A stretch of DNA of 64,000 nt. Origin: Streptomyces sp. HPF1205. Its GTDB lineage: Bacteria > Actinomycetota > Actinomycetes > Streptomycetales > Streptomycetaceae. Location of the stretch: the NCBI RefSeq assembly GCF_020400825.1, contig NZ_JAINVH010000009.1, positions 186,001-250,000 of the forward strand, read 5' to 3'. The notes beneath the pieces were generated by a model. That model was not told the DNA's origin. It saw nothing but the letters and a program-made list of their open reading frames with translations, and made no database searches. Positions 34,672-45,295 of the stretch are shown in pieces. Within the stretch, counting starts at the first letter, position 1. Every line of letters begins with the position of its first letter. The translations under genes were made by a program, and so were the position numbers.

Positions 34672-34675
<4 letters not shown>
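34583..34675 (+). CDS. 30-residue ORF linking purQ and purL
   Basis: ATG 34583 overlaps the purQ stop as ATGA, and TGA 34673-34675 overlaps the purL GTG as GTGA, so ribosomes could pass from purQ through this ORF to purL. It begins M-T-L-D-T, the same five residues that open PurL, and the rest is Thr/Arg/His-rich without family resemblance. It may be a vestige of a duplicated purL start or a coupling leader. GAAGGAG at 34655-34661 also offers purL its own ribosome site. Expression is unproven. Confidence 0.5.
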
Positions 34676-36921
<2,246 letters not shown>

Positions 36922-36947
36922 CCGCCCCGGTCCGACCGCTCGATCTC

Positions 36948-36989
36948 ACGAAGGTGCCCCCGGCCGCGCGCGGCCGGGGGCACCTTCGT
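36948..36989. terminator. 42-bp perfect palindrome after purL
   Basis: 21 bases pair perfectly with the next 21, only 27 bp after the purL stop. The central GC-rich part makes a very stable stem. Confidence 0.88.
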
Positions 36990-37000
36990 GCCGCGAGGAT

Positions 37001-37049
37001 CTGGTGGCCGCCCCCGTACCCCCGTAACGGGGGCGGCCACCAGGGCTTT
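37001..37049 (+). terminator. Second terminator after purL, with T-run
   Basis: A 15-bp stem (37001-37015 with 37029-37043) with a 13-base loop is followed by GGCTTTTGT, a canonical Rho-independent form, in tandem with the palindrome upstream. Confidence 0.85.
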
Positions 37050-37236
37050 TGTGGTCAGGACGCTCAAGTCTTCGATCCCGTGGGCGAGACGCACAACTCG
37101 GTTCGAGCACAGCCTCATTGACGCCCGCCCCCGCCCGGCCGGCGCGCACGCCCGGGCGGGCGGGCGGGGGTTCGCCGGGGTTCGCTCGCCGCATACTTCC
37201 TGGCGGGCTGTCGCGGGCCCTGGCTACGCTCGGCAC

Positions 37237-38040
37237 ATGCCCGCAGCCAAGCGCCGTCCGCGCACGTACGACCCCGCCAGGACCTGGGCCGCGCTCGTCG
37301 CGCAGACCGGGCATGTACGGGCGGCCGTCGCGGACCTGGGCGAGGAGCAGTGGTCGGCGCCGAGCGGGCTGCCCGGCTGGGACGTGCGGCTGCTGGTCGT
37401 GCACATCGTGCGGCAGGTCGAGGCGGTACGCAGGCTGCTCGCGGAGCCGGCCCCGGCGCCGGGCACGAAGATCACCGACCTGGACCACTGGGCCCTGTCC
37501 ACCGCGGGGATCGCGGACAGGCTGGACGAGGACACCAAGGAGACCGCGGCCCGGACGCCGGACCCGGCGGCCGCGCTCGACGCCGAGGCGGAGCTGCTGG
37601 CCGTACAGGAGCGGGAGGCGCTGCGTTCGGACCGCGTCGTGCCGCACGTCTTCTCGTCCATGCGCGCGCTGGACTTCACCGTGACCCGGCTGGTCGAGCT
37701 CGTCGTGCACAGCGACGACCTCGCGCGGGCCACCGGGATCGACGTGCCGCTGGACAAGCAGGCCCTCGCGGCGGCCGTGCGCCTCCTCGCCGACGCCCTG
37801 GCGGCCAAGGCACCGGGCAACTCGGTGGAGGTGCGGATCCCCCCGTACGCGGCCGTGCAGTGCGTGGAGGGCCCCCGGCACACCAGGGGCACCCCGCCGA
37901 ACGTGGTGGAGACCGACCCGCTGACGTGGATCCGGCTGGCCACGGGGCGGATGGAGTGGGCGCGGGCCCTGGACGCGGCGAAGGTGGCCGCGAGCGGGGA
38001 GCGGGCGGACCTGTCGCCGTATCTGCCGGTCATGGGCTGA
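37237..38040 (+). CDS. Maleylpyruvate isomerase/sterol carrier family protein
   Basis: 267 residues from ATG 37237. The N-terminal DinB/MDMPI-type helical bundle contains [15 protein letters not shown], where the His is a metal ligand in thiol-dependent relatives; [10 protein letters not shown] follows. The C-terminal part (about 190-267) resembles a sterol-carrier-type domain with W-I-R-L-A-T-G-R. Mycothiol-dependent isomerases have this architecture in actinobacteria, but the substrate here is unknown. A gene of this type precedes purF in streptomycetes, from memory, suggesting conserved position rather than a purine role. Confidence 0.83.
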   Translation: MPAAKRRPRTYDPARTWAALVAQTGHVRAAVADLGEEQWSAPSGLPGWDVRLLVVHIVRQVEAVRRLLAEPAPAPGTKITDLDHWALSTAGIADRLDEDTKETAARTPDPAAALDAEAELLAVQEREALRSDRVVPHVFSSMRALDFTVTRLVELVVHSDDLARATGIDVPLDKQALAAAVRLLADALAAKAPGNSVEVRIPPYAAVQCVEGPRHTRGTPPNVVETDPLTWIRLATGRMEWARALDAAKVAASGERADLSPYLPVMG

Positions 38041-38164
38041 GCCGGCCGGCGGACCACAGGACGTATGTCACAGTCCTTTGCCCCCAAGGCGCTACGCGCA
38101 TAGAACCGCATAATCCAAGGTCCCTCGTTCGGACGAACGGCAATCCTGCCCTAGACTCAAGGGC

Positions 38165-39679
38165 GTGCGTGGTGACGGACGACTCAGCCACGACCTGCTC
38201 CCCGGCGAGAAGGGCCCCCAGGACGCCTGCGGCGTTTTCGGAGTCTGGGCCCCCGGCGAAGAGGTCGCCAAACTCACCTATTTCGGGCTGTACGCGCTGC
38301 AGCACCGCGGACAGGAGTCCGCGGGCATCGCGGTGAGCAACGGTTCGCAGATCCTCGTCTTCAAGGACATGGGCCTGGTCTCGCAGGTCTTCGACGAGAC
38401 CTCGCTGGGCTCGCTGACCGGCCACATCGCGGTCGGTCACGCCCGCTACTCGACCACCGGCGCCTCCGTGTGGGAGAACGCCCAGCCCACCTTCCGCGCC
38501 ACCGCCAACGGCTCCATCGCCCTCGGCCACAACGGCAACCTGGTCAACACCGCCGAGCTCGCCGAGCTCGTCGCCGCCCTCCCGCAGGGCCCGGGCCGCG
38601 CCACGAAGGTCGCCGCCACCAACGACACCGACCTGATCACGGCCCTGCTGGCCGGCCAGGTCGGCGACGACGGCGGCCCGCTGTCCGTCGAGGAGGCCGC
38701 CGCCAGGGTGCTGCCCCGCGTCAAGGGCGCCTTCAGCCTCGTCTACATGGACGAGCACACGCTTTACGCCGCCCGCGACCCCCAGGGCATCCGCCCGCTG
38801 GTCCTCGGCCGCCTGGAGCGCGGCTGGGTGGTCGCCTCCGAGACCGCCGCCCTCGACATCGTCGGCGCCGGCTTCGTCCGCGAGATCGAGCCCGGCGAGC
38901 TGGTCGCCATCGACGAGCAGGGCGTGCGCACCACCCGGTTCGCGACGCCCCGCCCCAAGGGCTGCGTCTTCGAGTACGTCTACCTCGCCCGTCCCGACAC
39001 CGACATCGCCGGCCGCAACGTCTACCTGTCCCGGGTCGAGATGGGCCGCCGCCTGGCCAAGGAAGCCCCGGTCGAGGCCGACCTGGTGATACCGACCCCG
39101 GAGTCCGGCACCCCGGCCGCCGTGGGGTACGCCGAGGCCAGCGGCATCCCGTACGGCTCCGGCCTGGTGAAGAACTCCTACGTGGGCCGCACCTTCATCC
39201 AGCCCTCGCAGACCATCCGCCAGCTCGGCATCCGGCTCAAGCTCAACCCGCTCAAGGAAGTCATCCGCGGCAAGCGGCTGGTCGTGGTGGACGACTCGAT
39301 CGTCCGCGGCAACACCCAGCGCGCCCTCGTCCGCATGCTCCGCGAGGCCGGCGCCGCCGAGGTGCACGTGCGGATCTCCTCGCCGCCGGTGAAGTGGCCG
39401 TGCTTCTTCGGCATCGACTTCGCCACCCGCGCCGAGCTGATCGCCAACGGCATGAGCGTGGCGGAGATCGGCGCGTCGCTCGGCGCGGACTCGCTCGCGT
39501 ACATCTCGCTGGACGCCATGATCGAGGCGACCACGATCCCCAAGGACGACCTGTGCCGGGCGTGTTTCGACGGCCAGTACCCGATGGACCTGCCCGACCC
39601 CGAGCTGCTCGGCAAGCAGCTCCTGGAGACCGAGCTGGCCGGCGGCGCGGACGCCGCCGACGCCCTGCGCCGCCCGTAG
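38165..39679 (+). CDS. purF: Amidophosphoribosyltransferase
   Basis: 504 residues from GTG 38165. It makes phosphoribosylamine from PRPP and glutamine, the committed purine step. A 21-residue propeptide precedes the Ntn nucleophile Cys22 in D-A-C-G-V-F-G, followed by L-Q-H-R-G-Q-E-S-A-G. The PRPP loop is V-V-V-D-D-S-I-V-R-G-N-T. Cys residues in the C-terminal half (C-R-A-C-F-D and others) match the 4Fe-4S type of the enzyme. purM follows after 115 bp on the same strand, probably the same transcript. Confidence 0.97.
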   Translation: MRGDGRLSHDLLPGEKGPQDACGVFGVWAPGEEVAKLTYFGLYALQHRGQESAGIAVSNGSQILVFKDMGLVSQVFDETSLGSLTGHIAVGHARYSTTGASVWENAQPTFRATANGSIALGHNGNLVNTAELAELVAALPQGPGRATKVAATNDTDLITALLAGQVGDDGGPLSVEEAAARVLPRVKGAFSLVYMDEHTLYAARDPQGIRPLVLGRLERGWVVASETAALDIVGAGFVREIEPGELVAIDEQGVRTTRFATPRPKGCVFEYVYLARPDTDIAGRNVYLSRVEMGRRLAKEAPVEADLVIPTPESGTPAAVGYAEASGIPYGSGLVKNSYVGRTFIQPSQTIRQLGIRLKLNPLKEVIRGKRLVVVDDSIVRGNTQRALVRMLREAGAAEVHVRISSPPVKWPCFFGIDFATRAELIANGMSVAEIGASLGADSLAYISLDAMIEATTIPKDDLCRACFDGQYPMDLPDPELLGKQLLETELAGGADAADALRRP

Positions 39680-39794
39680 CCCGCGCCGGCCGGGAACCGT
39701 GGACCGCGGCCCCGGCCGCCAGGTGACCGGCCGCCCCGAACCGCCCGTGAACCGCCCAGCAACCGCCCCCGCCCCGAACCGGAAAGTGCCTCTC

Positions 39795-40874
39795 ATGTCC
39801 GCATCCCCCGGCGAAACCCCCGGTGCCAGCTACGCCGCCGCCGGCGTCGACATCGAGGCCGGCGACCGTGCCGTCACCCTGATGAAGGAGTGGGTGCGCA
39901 AGGCCACCCGCCCGGAGGTGGTCGGCGGCCTCGGCGGCTTCGCCGGGCTCTTCGACGCCTCGGCCCTCAAGCGGTACGAGCGCCCGCTGCTGGCCTCCGC
40001 GACCGACGGCGTCGGCACCAAGGTCGACATCGCCCGCCGGATGGGCGTCTACGACACGATCGGGCACGACCTGGTCGGCATGGTGGTCGACGACCTGGTG
40101 GTGTGCGGGGCCGAGCCGCTGTTCATGACGGACTACATCTGTGTGGGCAAGGTCCACCCGGAGCGGGTCGCGGCCATCGTGAAGGGCATCGCCGAGGGCT
40201 GTGTGCTGGCCGGCTGCGCCCTGGTCGGCGGGGAGACCGCCGAGCACCCGGGGCTGCTGGGCGCGGACGACTTCGACGTCGCCGGGGCCGGCACGGGCGT
40301 GGTGGAGGCCGACCGGCTGCTCGGCGCGGATCTCATCCGTACGGGCGACGTGGTGATCGCCATCGAGTCGTCCGGACTTCACTCGAACGGGTACAGCCTG
40401 GTCCGGCATGTCTTCTTCGACCGGGCCGGCTGGGAGCTCGACCGCGAGGTCCCGGAGTTCGGCCGCACGCTCGGCGAGGAGCTGCTGGAGCCGACGCGGA
40501 TCTACTCGCTGGACTGCCTGGCCCTGGCCAGGACCACCCCGGTGCACGCCTTCGCGCACGTGACCGGCGGGGGACTGGCGGCCAACCTGGCCCGGGTGAT
40601 CCCGGACGGGCTGCACGCCACCGTCGACCGGTCCACCTGGACCCCCGCGCCCGTCTTCGGCACGGTCGGCGAGCTCGGCGGGGTGGAGCGGCTGGAACTG
40701 GAGCGGACCTTGAACATGGGGGTCGGGATGGTCGCCGTCGTGCCCCCGGAGTCGGTGGACGCGGCCCTGACCGTGCTGGCCGACCGCGGCGCGGGCGCCT
40801 GGGTGGCCGGCGAGATCACGGCACGCGAGGAGGACGCCCCCGCCGCGGAACTGACCGGCGACTACGCAAAGTGA
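39795..40874 (+). CDS. purM: Phosphoribosylformylglycinamidine cyclo-ligase (AIR synthase)
   Basis: 359 residues from ATG 39795, with GGAAAG 9 bp upstream; the open frame further left is Pro-rich intergenic. It cyclises FGAM to AIR with ATP. Signatures: Y-A-A-A-G-V-D-I-E-A-G, A-T-D-G-V-G-T-K, H-D-L-V-G-M-V-V-D-D, G-G-E-T-A-E-H-P-G, and S-S-G-L-H-S-N-G-Y. It lies downstream of purF in a likely two-gene operon that ends at the hairpin at 41026. Confidence 0.97.
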   Translation: MSASPGETPGASYAAAGVDIEAGDRAVTLMKEWVRKATRPEVVGGLGGFAGLFDASALKRYERPLLASATDGVGTKVDIARRMGVYDTIGHDLVGMVVDDLVVCGAEPLFMTDYICVGKVHPERVAAIVKGIAEGCVLAGCALVGGETAEHPGLLGADDFDVAGAGTGVVEADRLLGADLIRTGDVVIAIESSGLHSNGYSLVRHVFFDRAGWELDREVPEFGRTLGEELLEPTRIYSLDCLALARTTPVHAFAHVTGGGLAANLARVIPDGLHATVDRSTWTPAPVFGTVGELGGVERLELERTLNMGVGMVAVVPPESVDAALTVLADRGAGAWVAGEITAREEDAPAAELTGDYAK

Positions 40875-41025
40875 CGGTCAGCGCGCGTAGCCGTTGAGTC
40901 AAAGGGCGCGCCGGTGTCGAAAGGGAGAACCGCGCGCAGGGAGCGACGAAGGAGCGAGCGAGCACGGTCGACCGTCGACACCGGGTTTGAGCGCCCGGAG
41001 GCGAGAGGGCGGCAATAAGGCCGCA

Positions 41026-41055
41026 ACCCGGTCCGGGGTGGCCCCCGGACCGGGT
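41026..41055. terminator. Terminator between purM and DUF3073 gene
   Basis: A perfect 13-bp stem (41026-41038 with 41043-41055) with a 4-base loop lies between the convergent genes. Confidence 0.85.
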
Positions 41056-41071
41056 CGGCGAGCGTACGGCG

Positions 41072-41329
41072 TCAAGCGCGGCGGCGTTGCGAGGAAGGCG
41101 ACCTGTCCTCGTCCTCGTCGTCCTCGTCGTCGTTGTAAAGATCCGCGTACTGAGCGTACGGGTCGTCTTCGAACTCGTCGTCATCGTCCTCGACAGGTTC
41201 CGGATTAACCGGCCTCGACGGCGATGCGCCCAGCTCTTCGGCCAGACGGGAGAGGTCCGTGCCGCCAGTGTTGTACTTCAACTGGCGGGCGACCTTCGTC
41301 TGCTTGGCCTTGGCCCGGCCGCGCCCCAT
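41072..41329 (-). CDS. DUF3073 small acidic-tailed protein
   Basis: 85 residues. The N-terminus M-G-R-G-R-A-K-A-K-Q-T-K-V-A-R-Q-L-K-Y is strongly basic, and the C-terminal half is a run of Asp/Glu with a few Tyr. This two-part charge pattern is typical of DUF3073, conserved across actinobacteria next to purM. A nucleic-acid-binding role is suggested only by composition. It has a short 3' gap to the purM terminator and its own promoter in the 292-bp region to the right. Confidence 0.9.
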   Translation of the reverse strand: MGRGRAKAKQTKVARQLKYNTGGTDLSRLAEELGASPSRPVNPEPVEDDDDEFEDDPYAQYADLYNDDEDDEDEDRSPSSQRRRA

Positions 41330-41621
41330 GGCTCGACCCCCTCAACGGCGGGGCTCGACGGCCCCGAGTCTTGACACGCGTTCATGAATGAGAAGCGGCC
41401 TCCCGGAGGAAGACCGGTCCGTAGGGCCTCAACGGTACCTGCTTCCGACGCCGCACGGTACGTCGCCCGCACGACGCGCGTCGGAACAGGGGGCATTGGC
41501 GGCCCCGTCCTACCTGGTCAGACTCGATTTTACCGTCTTCTAGCGCGAACTTGCTATCGGGTCGTGCTATCGGTCACGTGAATCGGTTGTGAACCTGTTC
41601 AGAACGCGTGCCGGAGAGCGC

Positions 41622-42794
41622 TTACACGCCCTCCGCACGGGCCCCGCCGGCCCCGCCGGCCCCGCCCGTCTCGCCGGCCGACTCGGGCCGCAGCCAGTCC
41701 GCCGCCGGGGTGCGGTCGGCCATCCGCTGCTCGGCCAGCCGGTCCGCGGCCACCGCCGGCGGCACGCCGTCCGCCGCCGCCCGGTGGAAAATGGCCAGAG
41801 TCGTGTCGTAGATCCGGGTCGCCTTGGCCTTGGCCCGCTCGAAGTCGAAGCCCCGCAGCTCGTCGGCGACCTGGATGACGCCGCCGGCGTTGACCACGTA
41901 GTCCGGCGCGTAGAGGATCCCGCGGTCGGCGAGGTCCTTCTCGACACCCGGGTGGGCCAGCTGGTTGTTCGCCGCGCCGCAGACCACGGTGGCGGTGAGC
42001 GCGGCCACGGTCGCGTCGTCCAGCGCGCCGCCGAGCGCGCACGGCGCGTACACGTCGATGGGGGTGCGGACCAGGGCGTCGGCGTCGGCCACGGCGGTGA
42101 CCCGCGGGTGGCGGTCGAGGACGCGCCGCACGGCGTCGGGACGCACGTCGGTGATCACGACCTCGGCGCCGTCGTCGAGCAGGTGCCGCACCAGGTGGTG
42201 GCCGACCTTGCCGACGCCGGCGACGCCGACCCGGCGGCCGGCGAGCGTCGGCTCGCCCCACTGCGCCTTCGCGGCGGCCCGCATGCCCTGGAACACGCCG
42301 AAGGCGGTGAGCACCGAGGAGTCGCCGGCCCCGCCGTGCTCGGGGGAGCGGCCGGTGGTCCAGCGGTTCTCGCGGGCGACCACGTCCATGTCGGCGACAT
42401 AGGTGCCGACGTCGCACGCGGTGACGTACCGGCCGCCGAGGGAGGCCACGCAGCGGCCGTAGGCCAGCAGCAGTTCCTCGGTCTTCAGCGTCTCGGGGTC
42501 CCCGATGATGACGGCCTTGCCGCCGCCGAGGTCGAGGCCGGCCAGCGCGTTCTTGTAGGACATGCCGCGCGAGAGGTTGATGGCGTCCTCGACGGCCTCG
42601 TCGTCCGAGGCGTAGGCGTGGAAGCGGGTGCCGCCGAGGGCCGGGCCCAGGGCGGTGGAGTGGATGGCGATGACGGCCTTCAGGCCCGAGGCGCGGTCCT
42701 GGCAGAGAACGACCTGCTCGTGCCCGCCCTGCTCCGATCGGAACAGCTTGGCTACGGCACTTTCCGGTACGTCGGTCACGGTGGTGACTCCCAT
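41622..42794 (-). CDS. vdh: Valine (branched-chain amino acid) dehydrogenase
   Basis: 390 residues. An NAD-dependent Glu/Leu/Phe/Val dehydrogenase: [10 protein letters not shown] contains the catalytic Lys, [12 protein letters not shown] is the Rossmann GxGxxG, and C-G-A-A-N-N-Q-L and Y-V-V-N-A-G-G-V-I complete the family signature. It oxidatively deaminates valine and other branched-chain amino acids, feeding acyl-CoA precursors for polyketides in Streptomyces. It resembles S. coelicolor Vdh closely from memory. The last 20 residues are an unusual Gly/Ala tail. It diverges from the next gene, sharing a 160-bp promoter region. Confidence 0.95.
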   Translation of the reverse strand: MGVTTVTDVPESAVAKLFRSEQGGHEQVVLCQDRASGLKAVIAIHSTALGPALGGTRFHAYASDDEAVEDAINLSRGMSYKNALAGLDLGGGKAVIIGDPETLKTEELLLAYGRCVASLGGRYVTACDVGTYVADMDVVARENRWTTGRSPEHGGAGDSSVLTAFGVFQGMRAAAKAQWGEPTLAGRRVGVAGVGKVGHHLVRHLLDDGAEVVITDVRPDAVRRVLDRHPRVTAVADADALVRTPIDVYAPCALGGALDDATVAALTATVVCGAANNQLAHPGVEKDLADRGILYAPDYVVNAGGVIQVADELRGFDFERAKAKATRIYDTTLAIFHRAAADGVPPAVAADRLAEQRMADRTPAADWLRPESAGETGGAGGAGGARAEGV

Positions 42795-42954
42795 GGTCCA
42801 GTGGTCCCATCTGACGGCTCTCGCCCCCCGTACGGGTGGCGGAGGGCTCGATGGCCACAGCGTAGGCCCTGCGCGCAGTGGCCGGGATCACCTCCGCGCC
42901 ACATGGGCGCGTGGGACGATCGGGAGAGCGGGAAGGGCGTGCGAGGGAGCGGGT

Positions 42955-43800
42955 GTGGGCGGTTCACCGGTACTGGTCCCGTACGCGGCGTACCTGCGGG
43001 TGTACGAGCCGCTGGCGGCCTTTCCCGAGCCCGAACGCACCCACTGGTACCGGTACGCGGCCGCCGGCCGTGCCAGGACCGCTCAGGACGAGCTGCGGCA
43101 GTCGCTGGCCGACCTGGTGCCCGTGCCGCCCGTCGCGGTGCCGGTGCACGAGAGCCGGGACGCCTTCGTCGCGGTCGTCGGCGGGGTGACCCACATCTGC
43201 CCCTGGCGGACGAGGCTGCGCGGCTGGCTGGCGCTCGAAGAGGCCGGGCGGCTGCTGCCCGAGCCGGTGCTCGACGCCATGCTGCCGCCGGTCGTCCGCC
43301 GCCAGGCCGAGGCGGACCGCGAGGCGTGGCTGGAACGCAACCCCGACGCGCGTCCGTGGATCAAGTCGGCCACCTGGCACGTGCCGGTGCGCTGGTTCGC
43401 GCTGGTCGGCGACGACGAGCGGGAGTACGAGCCGGCGGGCGCGGGCGAGTCCAAGGAGCCGCTGCTGCGCTACCGCACGCCCATGGTCCAGGCCCGGCGG
43501 CGGGTGGCGCGGGCACTGCGGGTGCTCAAGGACGCCCTGGAGGAGGGCCCGTTGATCGACGGGCTGATCGACGTGGGCCGGTGGCTGGAGGAGTTCCACC
43601 CGCGCTCGCTGGTCGAACTCGACTACGGCGGGCTGGTGCACGTGATGGGCCAGGACCGGCTGGCCGCCGACCACTCGGCGGCGGACGTGGCCGAGGGGCT
43701 GGCGGCGCTGCGCGAGGGCGACTCGGCGGCCGCGGGGGCGGCGTACGAGCGCCTCACCGAGCGCTGGCGGGCGGTGCGCGAACTGCAGTTCGCCAGCTGA
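42955..43800 (+). CDS. Conserved streptomycete hypothetical protein upstream of bldC
   Basis: 281 residues from GTG 42955, preceded by GAGGGAG; this start gives V-G-G-S-P-V-L-V-P-Y-A-A-Y-L-R-V. The first half is helical with E-R-T-H-W-Y-R-Y; the middle has T-H-I-C-P-W-R-T-R-L-R-G-W and R-W-F-A-L-V-G-D-D-E-R. The C-terminal part is helical. There is no signal, membrane helix or known catalytic motif. A gene of this type separates vdh and bldC in S. coelicolor, from memory. Function unknown. Confidence 0.85.
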   Translation: MGGSPVLVPYAAYLRVYEPLAAFPEPERTHWYRYAAAGRARTAQDELRQSLADLVPVPPVAVPVHESRDAFVAVVGGVTHICPWRTRLRGWLALEEAGRLLPEPVLDAMLPPVVRRQAEADREAWLERNPDARPWIKSATWHVPVRWFALVGDDEREYEPAGAGESKEPLLRYRTPMVQARRRVARALRVLKDALEEGPLIDGLIDVGRWLEEFHPRSLVELDYGGLVHVMGQDRLAADHSAADVAEGLAALREGDSAAAGAAYERLTERWRAVRELQFAS

Positions 43801-44276
43801 GTTCCGGGCGGTTGGTCCGCAGTGTGATGCTTAGGGTGTGACGTGCGCTTCTGTGGTTGACGGGTGTGGTGTTCCGTTGACAACGGTGACGTTTGGCCCA
43901 AGGGTGACGCAGAGCACGTGACTGACCCCTTGCCAACATCACCATCTGTCATGCCAAAATGGGACATCGGGTCCGCCTCGGGCTCGTTTCGAAGGTGGGG
44001 ATGTTGCGGATGATCGAGCTGTGACTGATCGTCACGTTGGTGTGACTGTCCGCTATGGCACGGTCCATCGGCTTCCGCCGAGCTTGAACACCTGAGAGGG
44101 CAAATCCATCGGTTTGGCCGACGCGGCTGGACGGATGGTGTAGTTGTAGTGCCGAGGACAAGCCGTTCGTCCTATTACCGACTCGGCCCTCGTCCGCCAT
44201 TTCGGGCAACGGGGGCCAAGGTGCAGAATTTAGAGGAAAGAACCGCGTTGGTTCGGTTCTCTCGAGGAGGCCGCTC
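43801..44276 (+). promoter_or_regulatory. Long bldC upstream region with repeated GTGAC
   Basis: This 476-bp gene-free stretch is less GC-rich than its flanks. GTGAC occurs six times on the + strand (43838, 43886, 43904, 43918, 44021, 44042), and GTGAC-N5-GTCAC forms a dyad at 44021-44035. TTGACA at 43877-43882 is a possible -35 hexamer. The clustering suggests a complex promoter for bldC; the binding factor is not identified. Confidence 0.5.
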
Positions 44277-44483
44277 ATGACCGCTCGCACCCCTGATGCC
44301 GAGCCGTTGCTTACCCCCGCTGAAGTCGCGACCATGTTCCGCGTCGACCCGAAGACGGTCACGCGCTGGGCCAAGGCCGGCAAGCTCACGTCGATCCGCA
44401 CGCTCGGCGGCCACCGCCGCTACCGCGAGGCGGAGGTCCGCGCCCTGCTGGCGGGCATTCCGCAGCAGCGAAGCGAGGCCTGA
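44277..44483 (+). CDS. bldC: Developmental regulator BldC
   Basis: 68 residues, preceded by GAGGAGG. The protein is one MerR-like winged helix: L-L-T-P-A-E-V-A-T-M-F-R-V-D-P-K-T-V-T-R-W-A then the wing T-L-G-G-H-R-R-Y-R-E. This is the BldC sequence conserved across streptomycetes. BldC binds head-to-tail on AT-rich direct repeats to hold back sporulation and control many promoters. It lies in the conserved context of vdh and the hrpA helicase and is followed by a strong terminator. Confidence 0.97.
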   Translation: MTARTPDAEPLLTPAEVATMFRVDPKTVTRWAKAGKLTSIRTLGGHRRYREAEVRALLAGIPQQRSEA

Positions 44484-44598
44484 CAGCCCTTTCGGGCGGC
44501 TTGCGGGCCCCCACCCTCCGCGTCGCCCCGCCGGCGGCTCTCCCGCCCCCAATCGGGAGTGTCACCGGTCTCACCGGGAAACCGGTGGATGTGACCTC

Positions 44599-44637
44599 GA
44601 CCGCATCGGACTCCGCCGGGTCCGGTGCGGTCTTTTT
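44599..44637 (+). terminator. Rho-independent terminator after bldC
   Basis: A 13-bp stem with one G-T pair (44599-44611 with 44620-44632) and a loop of 8 is followed directly by five T. It is the clearest intrinsic terminator in the window. Confidence 0.93.
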
Positions 44638-45150
44638 CGTGCCCGCCTCCGGCCCCCGGGGGCGGGTCGGGCCACCTGTCCGCACCCGTCGGGCGGCCCT
44701 GTTCCCGGGGTCCTTCCCGGGTCCGCTGTTCGGCCTGGGACGGGTGGTACGAGCGGTACCATTGCACATATTAAATCGAGGGCTCTGTGGAGGGGCTCAA
44801 GTTCCGCCATCTGTGTGCGACTTTACGTGACTCCCGTCACACATCGGCCTCTTGTGACGCGTGCCGCATATGCGGTAAAGGAACCGGACGACCCGTCAGG
44901 TCCGGCCGGGCGGCGCGGAGTCCCGGAAGGACCGCCCCCTCGCGGGCCTGTCCGCGGTCCGTTGACGCGGGCCGTGTAGGCGGGCCGCGTACACGGGCCG
45001 TGTACGGGAGAGGTGCGGGGAGGGGTACGGGTCGAGCGCGGGGACGGGCGCGGCCTCCACGGGCCGCGCGGTGCGCACACGGAAGCGGCCCCGCGTCCGG
45101 AGTCCGGAGGCGGGGCCGTGATAGAGCGCGGTAAAGCACTGACGCGATTG
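44638..45150. other. Gene-free stretch between bldC and tRNA-Asp
   Basis: About 500 bp without a convincing gene. An AT-rich patch (44760-44776, ATTGCACATATTAAATC) and GTGACGCGTGCCGCATATGCGG near 44855-44876 look promoter-like. The open frames here lack ribosome sites and family resemblance. Confidence 0.5.
45086..45118 (-). terminator. Terminator after tRNA-Asp copy 1
   Basis: CGGCCCCGC (45086-45094) pairs with GCGGGGCCG (45110-45118); the 15-base loop holds an inner TCCGGA pair. It is 33 bp downstream of the tRNA on the minus strand. Confidence 0.7.
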
Positions 45151-45225
45151 CGGTCCTGACGGGATTTGAACCCGCGGCCTCCACCTTGACAGGGTGGCGA
45201 GCACTCCAAACTGCTCCACAGGACC
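45151..45225 (-). tRNA. tRNA-Asp(GTC), copy 1
   Basis: 75 nt on the minus strand. Acceptor GGTCCTG/CAGGACC, anticodon arm CCACC-CTGTCAA-GGTGG with anticodon GTC, and T-arm GCGGGTTCAAATCCCGT, discriminator G. Identical to the copy at 49505. Confidence 0.96.
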
Positions 45226-45295
45226 TCGTTGCGAGGATGACTCTACAGCAGGTCAGGGGGTGCGGTCGAACCGGTGGCCGGGTTCATGGCCGGGC

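Noticed and set aside
44787..45209. Small overlapping open frames between bldC and tRNA-Asp
   Set aside because: They lack ribosome sites and family resemblance, and several overlap the tRNA.
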